In this document: positions 58,522-64,000 of the stretch, piece by piece
How positions within the stretch are numbered: position 1 is the stretch's first letter
Layout: the number at the start of each line of letters is the position of its first letter
Assembly (NCBI GenBank): GCA_945881775.1
Contig: CAMCVE010000009.1
Span: 40,613 to 104,612, forward strand
Length of the DNA: 64,000 bases
Direction: 5' to 3'
DNA from: Bacteriovorax stolpii
GTDB lineage: Bacteria > Bdellovibrionota > UBA2428
Made by a program: the position numbers and the translations under genes
Notes under the pieces: generated by a model
Seen by the model: the letters and a program-made list of their open reading frames with translations, nothing else
What the model was told of the DNA's origin: nothing
The model's database searches: none

Positions 58522-59260
58522 AGCTGTTTGGCTCTACACCGATGGCGCTTGCTCGGGAAATCCGGGTCCGGGTGGCTGGGCCTATCTTGCGCGCCATGCA
58601 CATGATGTGTGGGCGGCTGCCGCTTCCGAGAAATCCAGCACCAACAACCGCATGGAGCTTCAGGCCACAATCGAGGCGTTGCGTTCCGTTCGCACACGAG
58701 GTCTCGAAGCCGAGTCCATCGCACTCTTTACGGATTCATCGTATGTCCTCAAAGGGATTCAGGAGTGGCTTCCCGCCTGGGTGAAGCGTAGCTGGAAAAA
58801 GATCGACGGCAGCGACGTTCTCAATCGCGATCTTTGGGAAATTCTTTCGAATGAATGTCGCGGCCTAAAAATCGAGTGGGTCCTTGTGCCAGGCCACAGC
58901 GCTGTTGCGGGCAACGAGTTTGTCGACGAGTGGGCCGTGGAAGCCGCGCAGTCTCTCAAGGGACGAGAGAAGTCCTGGAGTCTCGATAAATTCCCTTGCG
59001 CCGAGGCTTTCTCGGAGTGGCCTCGCGAACGTGAATCCAAAAAATCATCGAGTCCGCGTTCGAGCGCGAGCCCAAAGAGCAAAGCGTCGGGTGGCAAGGC
59101 GTTTTATGTTTCCTACGTCAAAGGACAGCTTGTTCGTCATTCGACCTGGCCCGAGTGCGAGGCCCGAGTGAAAGGCACTTCAGGCGCGCGTTTTAAGAAG
59201 GTCAAGAGCGAGTCTGAACTTGGTGAAGTTTTGAAGTCCTGGGGACTTAAGTCGGGCTAA
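58499..59260 (+). CDS. rnhA: Ribonuclease HI with C-terminal hybrid-binding (viroplasmin-like) domain
   Basis: A 253-residue protein. Residues 10-155 are RNase HI with all four acidic/His positions: YTDGACSGNPGPGGWAY (Asp), NNRMELQATIEAL (Glu), LFTDSSYVLKGI (Asp) and PGHSAVAGNEFVDEWA (His, Asp). A Ser/Lys linker follows, then residues 200-250 (FYVSYVKGQ, TWPECEARVKG, GARFKKVKSESE) match the RNase H1 hybrid-binding domain, which normally lies at the N terminus. I favour the TTG at 58499 with AAGGA 10 nt upstream; ATG 58445 would overlap argB by 77 bp. It removes RNA from RNA-DNA hybrids. Confidence 0.88.
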   Translation: MAPVSPHKAVWLYTDGACSGNPGPGGWAYLARHAHDVWAAAASEKSSTNNRMELQATIEALRSVRTRGLEAESIALFTDSSYVLKGIQEWLPAWVKRSWKKIDGSDVLNRDLWEILSNECRGLKIEWVLVPGHSAVAGNEFVDEWAVEAAQSLKGREKSWSLDKFPCAEAFSEWPRERESKKSSSPRSSASPKSKASGGKAFYVSYVKGQLVRHSTWPECEARVKGTSGARFKKVKSESELGEVLKSWGLKSG

Positions 59261-59264
59261 CCCC

Positions 59265-59295
59265 GAGGAGCAGGCGCCTTGAGGCGCCCCTCCTT
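59265..59295. terminator. Hairpin between convergent rnhA and prc
   Basis: GGAG and GGCGCC pair with GGCGCC and CTCC around a TTGA loop, with a small internal mismatch. A short T run follows on the plus strand. Probably ends the arginine-rnhA transcript. Confidence 0.6.
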
Positions 59296-59303
59296 TGCAT
59301 GAC

Positions 59304-61343
59304 TCAGTTTTTGGGACTGCTGCTTTTGGCTTTTTCGCCGAGAACAAGAGCTCCGGCCCCTGGATGCTGGACCTGAACAAGGTCAGCGAGCACGTTCAGA
59401 GACTCGTCAACGTAAGGGCGCTGGAGATCTTCAACTCTTTGGCGGAAGGACTTTTCTTCGTCCTCTTTCTTTTTCTTATCGGCCTTCTCTACTTTTTCTT
59501 TCTTCATCATTTCGGCCAGCTTCACAGTGCTATCGTTCTTGTTCATCTCCGCAATGTCTTTTTTGATCTCAGCAAACTTGGAGTCAGTTGCGACTCGGGC
59601 CAGAGAGAGTTTGGCGAGCGACGATGTCACCTTTGGAGTCAGAGGCGTCCAGGCTGTTGATCCAGAGTCGTTGATGTTTTTGGATTTGAAAGGATTGATC
59701 TTCAGGGGCGGAAGCGCATTGTCGAGCATCTTCTCGCCGAGATCGTCTGTACTCAGAGTTGAGGGCAAAACCACATGTCCTTTAACGCCAACGAACTGTG
59801 TGGACTGACCGCCCGGTACAAAGAACATCCCGGTCGTAACTTTCATCGCTCCAAGATCGGGAGGAAGGTCGAGCACCGCTTGTACGCTGCCTTTGCCAAA
59901 GGTGTTGTCGCCACCCACAACGAGCGCGCGGCCGTAGTCGTTGAGCGCGCCGGCTAGAATCTCCGAGGCCGAAGCCGAAGCACGGCTCGTGAGCACGACA
60001 AGAGGTTTGCTGAACTGAGTCGCCGGATCGCGATCGCGTAGGATGTTGACGTCCTTGCGAGAGTTGAGCGTCGCAACAATCGCACCTTCCTTGATAAAGA
60101 GTCCCGAAATGCGAACCGCATCTTCAAGCAGACCTCCGCCGTTTCGCGCAAGATTGAGGACCATACCATCGACCCTTTTCTCGTTCGCTTCTTCGATGAG
60201 TTTTTTCACATCGTTGTAGGCCGAACGGGCTCCGTTCTCGGGGTCTCCGTAGAAACTAGGCAGATCGAGCACGGCGAGCTTCAGCTTGCGTCCGTTTTTC
60301 ATGGTGCGATCGAAGTAGTCGATACGAGCGGCTTGTTCCTTGAGGTCGATCTTGTCGCGTGTGATCGCGACTTCAATGCGCTTCATGCCTTCGCCTTCTT
60401 TGCGAAGAAGGGTGAGTTTAACTTTCGTGCCTTTTTTACCGCGGATCAAGCGCACGACATCTTTGAGGTCCATGTCCAATACCTGGACAGGTTCCGCCTT
60501 GTCGTCTTGAGCGACGGCGATGATCTTGTCTTTGGTCATGAGCACTTTAGCCCGATCTGCAGCGCCACCCGGGATGATCTCTTCGACGACGGTGTAGCCG
60601 TCGTTCGAACTCAGCGAGGCGCCAATTCCGTCAAGGGAAAGGCTCATGTCGATCTTGAAATCTTCCAAACGGTCCTTGGAGAAGTAGCTTGTGTGAGGGT
60701 CAAGGGCTCCCGTAAAGGCATCGATGAACGCCACAAGCTGATCTTCTTCTTTGCGTTCTTTCACGCGCTTGACGTTGACTTCGTAGCGATGGATGAGCTT
60801 TTCGCGCGCTTCCTTGAGGGTCGTCTCGCCACTCAAATAATTCCAAACTTGGAAGTGAATTGACTTGCGAAGAAGTTCGAATTTCTCCACAGGTGTCTTG
60901 GCAAAGACGCGCTTGTCGGGATTCAGGACCAGCTCGATCGACTCATCGATCTTGAACTTGTCGTCACCGAGAATCTTTTTGACGGTCTCGTAGTTCTCTT
61001 CGACTCGTTTCAGGAGCAGCGTTTGGACGCGTTCTAGGGCCTGACAGTCTCCCGAGCGAAGTCCTAGGAAGAGTTTTTGAATGTCTTTCTTCATGGCGAT
61101 CACGTCGCCCTCAAGGAGAATCATTTTTGTGGGATCGAGTTGCTTGACGAACTGATCCATCGTGCGCGCCTGCATCTCGGGCGTTAGACTCTTGTGCACG
61201 ATGTGCTGTGTGAGATAGGCCTTGAAAAGTTCAGGGACCGTCTTGCAGCTCAGCTGATAGTTGGCGAAGGCGGGAGGAGCCGAGAGCGCCAGGGCTGCAA
61301 AGGACATCGTGAACAGCGACTGTTTGATCTTCGTTAACATCAT
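59304..61343 (-). CDS. prc: C-terminal processing (tail-specific) protease
   Basis: A 679-residue periplasmic protease with a signal peptide ending in AFA. Residues 30-230 are the helical Tsp N domain (LDPHTSYFSKDRLEDF at its end), 235-330 the PDZ domain (LDGIGASLSSNDGYTVVEEIIPGGAADRA), and 350-540 the S41 core: NLARNGGGLLEDAVRISG, RASASASEILAGALNDYGRALVVGG (Ser) and TFGKGSVQ (Lys). A Lys/Glu-rich helix follows. It degrades or trims envelope proteins. TTGGAGGA precedes the start, and TTGGGC-17-TAAACT lies upstream. Confidence 0.95.
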   Translation of the reverse strand: MMLTKIKQSLFTMSFAALALSAPPAFANYQLSCKTVPELFKAYLTQHIVHKSLTPEMQARTMDQFVKQLDPTKMILLEGDVIAMKKDIQKLFLGLRSGDCQALERVQTLLLKRVEENYETVKKILGDDKFKIDESIELVLNPDKRVFAKTPVEKFELLRKSIHFQVWNYLSGETTLKEAREKLIHRYEVNVKRVKERKEEDQLVAFIDAFTGALDPHTSYFSKDRLEDFKIDMSLSLDGIGASLSSNDGYTVVEEIIPGGAADRAKVLMTKDKIIAVAQDDKAEPVQVLDMDLKDVVRLIRGKKGTKVKLTLLRKEGEGMKRIEVAITRDKIDLKEQAARIDYFDRTMKNGRKLKLAVLDLPSFYGDPENGARSAYNDVKKLIEEANEKRVDGMVLNLARNGGGLLEDAVRISGLFIKEGAIVATLNSRKDVNILRDRDPATQFSKPLVVLTSRASASASEILAGALNDYGRALVVGGDNTFGKGSVQAVLDLPPDLGAMKVTTGMFFVPGGQSTQFVGVKGHVVLPSTLSTDDLGEKMLDNALPPLKINPFKSKNINDSGSTAWTPLTPKVTSSLAKLSLARVATDSKFAEIKKDIAEMNKNDSTVKLAEMMKKEKVEKADKKKKEDEEKSFRQRVEDLQRPYVDESLNVLADLVQVQHPGAGALVLGEKAKSSSPKN

Positions 61344-61466
61344 GAAAAGAAAAATCCTCCAAAAGAGAGTTTAGTTTATCCCTCAATACAGACACGCCCA
61401 AGTTAAGTTGTCTCGAAATGCAGCAGTGTTTGATTGGAGTCTGAGCACCGTGTAAAAGCTCAGCAA

Positions 61467-62234
61467 ATGAGAATCGCCGCATGGAATGTGAACGGAATTC
61501 GCTCTTGCAGCCAAAAGGGTCTGGCAGACTGGATCGAGCGCGAAAAATTTTCAGCCATTTTGCTTCAAGAGGTGCGGGCCGAAACCTCCCAAATACCAGA
61601 AGAAATTCAAGATCTTAGAGGCTATTATCAGTATTGGAACCCTGCGGCGTCTAAGAAGGGTTATTCCGGCACAGGCATTCTAACGCAGGAGGAGGCGCTT
61701 CAAGTTCGTGCGGGCATGGGCGTCGAAGAATTCGATGTCGAAGGGAGGGTCCTCTCTGTGGAGCTGTCGAAACTTTGGCTCGTGAGCGCCTATTTCCCCA
61801 ACAGCCAAGATGGCGGCAAGCGCATCGATTACAAGCTCGCCTTTTGCCATGCGATGCAGACCTGGCTCAAATCTCTTCGTGACACCGGAAAACCTGTGGT
61901 TCTCGCGGGCGATTTTAATCTCGCACACCACGAAATCGATCTCGCGCGCCCGAATGACAATCGCGATTCACCAGGCTTTTTGCCCGCCGAGCGCGAGTGG
62001 ATGTCACTCTTTGAAAAATCTGGTTGGCGCGACACCTTTCGCTCGAAGTATCCCGATAAGGTTCTCTACAGTTGGTGGAGCGCCCGCACGCGCGCACGCG
62101 AACGCAACGTCGGGTGGCGCATCGACTACCACACCGTTCACAAGGACGATCTTCATCTCGTAAAAGACGCCGGCATTCAGTGCGACGTCCTGGGGTCTGA
62201 CCATTGTCCGGTCACGCTCGAGCTCGCAATTTAA
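61467..62234 (+). CDS. xthA: Exodeoxyribonuclease III
   Basis: A 255-residue DNA repair nuclease of the AP-endonuclease fold. MRIAAWNVNGIRS, AILLQEVRAE (metal Glu), GYSGTGILT, VVLAGDFNLAHHEIDLARP, VGWRIDYH and LGSDHCPVTLEL are the conserved blocks including the terminal catalytic His. The ATG at 61467 is used. Its TAA stop overlaps that of cutA on the other strand. Confidence 0.94.
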   Translation: MRIAAWNVNGIRSCSQKGLADWIEREKFSAILLQEVRAETSQIPEEIQDLRGYYQYWNPAASKKGYSGTGILTQEEALQVRAGMGVEEFDVEGRVLSVELSKLWLVSAYFPNSQDGGKRIDYKLAFCHAMQTWLKSLRDTGKPVVLAGDFNLAHHEIDLARPNDNRDSPGFLPAEREWMSLFEKSGWRDTFRSKYPDKVLYSWWSARTRARERNVGWRIDYHTVHKDDLHLVKDAGIQCDVLGSDHCPVTLELAI

Positions 62235-62578
62235 TTTTTTTCTGAAGAGACCGCTACGACGTTGCTCGAAACCCATTGGGCGAAGGCTGCGCTTGCTTGC
62301 TCGGCTTGGTAGGCAACGACACAAGGGATCTCGTAAGGATGGAGTTCCAGAATGCGTTTCTCCAGCAGGTCCCAGGCGGTGCTAGTGGTCTTCGCCAGGA
62401 GCAAGCATTCTTGCTCTTCTTGGACTTTGTCCTTCCACATATAGATAGAGCTCACGCCATCGAGGATATTGGCGCAAGCAATAAGTTTCTCTTCGACGAG
62501 TATGCGAGCAAGACGAAGCGCCATTTCCCGTGTCGGGCAGGGGACATAGGCCAATAGAATATTTGAACTTTGTGACAT
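62231..62578 (-). CDS. cutA: CutA divalent-cation tolerance protein
   Basis: A 115-residue trimeric PII-like protein. LLAYVPCPTREMALRLARILVEEKLIACANIL, SSIYMWKDKVQEEQECLLLAKT and LHPYEIPCVVAY are the CutA1 blocks. AAGGAG abuts the ATG with no spacing, which is unusual; no other start gives the normal length. The role is linked to copper and other divalent ions. Divergent from the exported helical protein gene. Confidence 0.92.
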   Translation of the reverse strand: MSQSSNILLAYVPCPTREMALRLARILVEEKLIACANILDGVSSIYMWKDKVQEEQECLLLAKTTSTAWDLLEKRILELHPYEIPCVVAYQAEQASAAFAQWVSSNVVAVSSEKN

Positions 62579-62690
62579 CTCCTTTGCAGGGTAACAGGAT
62601 CTCTCGTATTCGTCAGCGGGGACGCTTCTCCATGGGGTAGCAGCCTGTGTATGAAGGGGACATTCCAAAAAGGTTTAAAGGAGATTCTCA

Positions 62691-63581
62691 ATGAAACAAT
62701 TTTTCTCGCTCTCAACCCTCGCACTCGGTGCTCTCATCGCCTCTCCCTCATATGCAGACGACACTCAGGTCGATCTTCCGAAGCTCAATCTGGTTCTCTC
62801 AGACGTGATCAAAGAGAGTTTCGAAAAAGACGAACTTGTGAAAAGTCTTTTCATTCGTTTCGACGAAAGCAAAACGACTCTGGAATATGAAAAACTTCGC
62901 GTCGCTGCGCAAGCCGGTGGCAGTGTCGCTCGCACTCCCTGGGACAAAGCAGTTTCGTCCTTTGCTGTCGGTGCCGATGTTCAAGCAAAAAACGTGGGCG
63001 ATGCAAAAGCTCACACCGAGGCATTGCTAAGTCTGAGTGCTCGCACACAAGTCCTTAAGCTCACCAGCTACGTGGCGCGTGAACTTGTCAAAGATTCCGC
63101 AGGCGAGATCCCCGAAGATGCCGACGAAGCGCGCGCTCTTGAAATTGTGAAGGATCTTCAGACCACCACGAGTCTCGACCAACTTCACACGGCTCTGCTC
63201 GAGCTGCACGCAATCGTGCTTCGCAAAGAACCCGAACTCGCTAAGAATTTAATTCTGCTCGCAGGTCTCAAGAACGACCGGGTCGAAAGTCTCACGCTTC
63301 GCTACACCCAGCGCAAAGAGGCCTTCTTCGGGATTCGCAACATTGTAGCTCAGATGAAACTCACCTCAACGGGCGCCAAGGCCAGTTTGAAGTTTGCGAC
63401 GATCTATCCTGAAGAGGTCAAAGAAATGCTCGAGAGCGCGAAGACCTATCTCTTAGAGATTCAGAATCGCTCCGAGGAGCGCTTGGCCGAAGTGAAGAGT
63501 TTCGCTCAGCAGATGCGTGATGCGCTGGCCCATCTTGTAAAAGAGGGCGAAGAGTTTCTCGATCTTGGAGCGGGTATCTAA
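62691..63581 (+). CDS. Exported alpha-helical protein of unknown function
   Basis: A 296-residue protein with a clear signal peptide (MKQFFSLSTLALGALIASPSYA). The mature part is almost wholly helical with heptad-like Leu patterns; the C-terminal half (EEVKEMLESAKTYLLEIQNRSEERLAEVKSFAQQM) may form a coiled coil. No catalytic motif or known family is recognised. AAGGAG lies 7 nt before the ATG and a strong terminator follows, so it is probably a well-expressed single gene located in the periplasm. Confidence 0.65.
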   Translation: MKQFFSLSTLALGALIASPSYADDTQVDLPKLNLVLSDVIKESFEKDELVKSLFIRFDESKTTLEYEKLRVAAQAGGSVARTPWDKAVSSFAVGADVQAKNVGDAKAHTEALLSLSARTQVLKLTSYVARELVKDSAGEIPEDADEARALEIVKDLQTTTSLDQLHTALLELHAIVLRKEPELAKNLILLAGLKNDRVESLTLRYTQRKEAFFGIRNIVAQMKLTSTGAKASLKFATIYPEEVKEMLESAKTYLLEIQNRSEERLAEVKSFAQQMRDALAHLVKEGEEFLDLGAGI

Positions 63582-63650
63582 GAGTATCGTTCTCGACTGC
63601 GTACTTAGGATTCCTGCCCGATCTCGCGGTTAGCGCTCTGATATGAATTG

Positions 63651-63683
63651 AAACCTCAAGCTGGCCTCGGCCACTTGGGGTTT
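63651..63683 (+). terminator. Intrinsic terminator
   Basis: AAACCTCAAG pairs with CTTGGGGTTT, and TGGCC with GGCCA inside it, giving a 15-bp stem and a two-base loop, followed by a T tract on the plus strand. It serves the exported helical protein gene. Confidence 0.88.
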
Positions 63684-63793
63684 TTGCGTTTTCCTGGGTT
63701 TCGAGGAGTTTGTTGGGTTTCTAGGAGTTGCTAAACTCTTTGCGCTCTCCGATAGAACGTGAACGTGGCGAGGTCCTGCTCACGCTACGATCG

Positions 63794-64000
63794 CTAACCC
63801 GTCCTGTGCGCGCGCATCAAGGATCCGGGTGCCCCGAGGGTATCTCCGAGCGCCAAGCTCATCTCGCTCAGGACGCGGTTTCGAATCGCTTGCGAGGGCA
63901 GGGCTTTTGTAAATTTACGACTCAGAAATCCTAGGGCCTCGAGTGAGTTGAGTTTCACGTAGCTTAGGACGGAGTTGAAATCTTTGCCCCAGCTCACAAT
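63794..64000 (-). CDS. C-terminal end of an unknown protein, partial
   Basis: On the minus strand the frame is open from the window edge to a TAG at 63794, giving 68 residues with helical character (LNSLEALGFLSRKFTKALP). The start lies outside the window or is a GTG at 63997. No family recognised. Plausible as a gene tail because it meets the terminator region of the preceding gene tail to tail. Confidence 0.4.
   Translation of the reverse strand: MVSWGKDFNSVLSYVKLNSLEALGFLSRKFTKALPSQAIRNRVLSEMSLALGDTLGAPGSLMRAHRTG

Noticed and set aside
1..64000. Prophage, insertion sequence, integron or toxin-antitoxin pair
   Set aside because: No transposase, integrase, phage structural gene, att-like repeat or small toxin-antitoxin pair was recognised in either strand.

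Overview
The window is a compact, chromosomal-looking stretch of a Gram-negative bacterium. G+C is moderately high (mid-50s % by eye). No gap between genes exceeds about 250 bp, many neighbours overlap by ATGA/GTGA, and no insertion sequence, prophage, CRISPR array or rRNA operon was seen. Outer-membrane beta-barrels ending in aromatic residues, lipobox lipoproteins, an MCE lipid-transport protein and an OlsB-like aminolipid enzyme mark a two-membrane cell. SpoVG, CheX/CheY and a small DUF3996-like barrel in such a cell recall Bdellovibrionota/Oligoflexia or relatives; this placement is inference from gene content only.

Layout. 1-3.7 kb: DUF393 protein (cut by the window edge), D,D-carboxypeptidase-like enzyme, lytic transglycosylase, GT39-type membrane glycosyltransferase. 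3.7-6.2 kb: a short GNAT-like stub, then tryptophan 2,3-dioxygenase coupled to a kynureninase-like PLP enzyme. 6.3-8.4 kb: tRNA-Gln(UUG), spoVG, trxB and an HPt-like protein without the histidine. 8.5-12.4 kb: HD-domain protein / ureohydrolase / unknown protein operon facing a CheY-CheX pair. 12.6-15.5 kb: two large exported proteins of unknown function. 15.5-19.3 kb: pseudouridine synthase, glpD, ribosomal protein L33, abundant-type porin. 19.3-22.4 kb: TPR/beta-barrel protein and 4-hydroxyphenylpyruvate dioxygenase. 22.4-29.3 kb: exported ABC1-like (pseudo)kinase, YfcH epimerase, a Rossmann-like unknown, 2-Cys peroxiredoxin, DUF2062 protein, L,D-transpeptidase, SnoaL-like protein. 29.3-33.9 kb: GDPD phosphodiesterase and surface-sugar genes (DegT aminotransferase, ManC, GT2). 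33.9-36.1 kb: small barrel, MnmC-like methyltransferase, YhcC radical SAM. 36.1-40.4 kb: a divergent pair of related lipoproteins, the larger carrying GLUG repeats and a SPRY domain, separated by a decayed Kelch fragment. 40.5-49.0 kb: cyclic-nucleotide-binding protein, secA, nadK-recN-pmbA operon, PP2C phosphatase. 49.2-55.5 kb: rhomboid-like membrane protein plus Asp-box lipoprotein, fatty-acid hydroxylase, LPG-synthase-type membrane protein, MCE protein coupled to a beta-barrel, IF-1, apaG, olsB. 55.5-59.3 kb: argC-argJ-argB-rnhA. 59.3-64 kb: prc protease, xthA, cutA, an exported helical protein, and a gene tail at the edge.

Themes. Amino-acid catabolism (Trp, Tyr) sits beside arginine synthesis; much of the rest builds or remodels the envelope. 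No single classical defence or mobile system is present. The most unusual items are the GLUG/SPRY lipoprotein with its related neighbour and Kelch remnant, the exported ABC1-family protein with altered kinase motifs, RNase HI with its hybrid-binding domain at the C terminus, the catalytically degenerate rhomboid, and a recurring promoter layout in which the -10 box lies only 6-12 nt from the start codon, suggesting leaderless or nearly leaderless mRNAs at many operon heads. All promoter and domain calls were made by eye.
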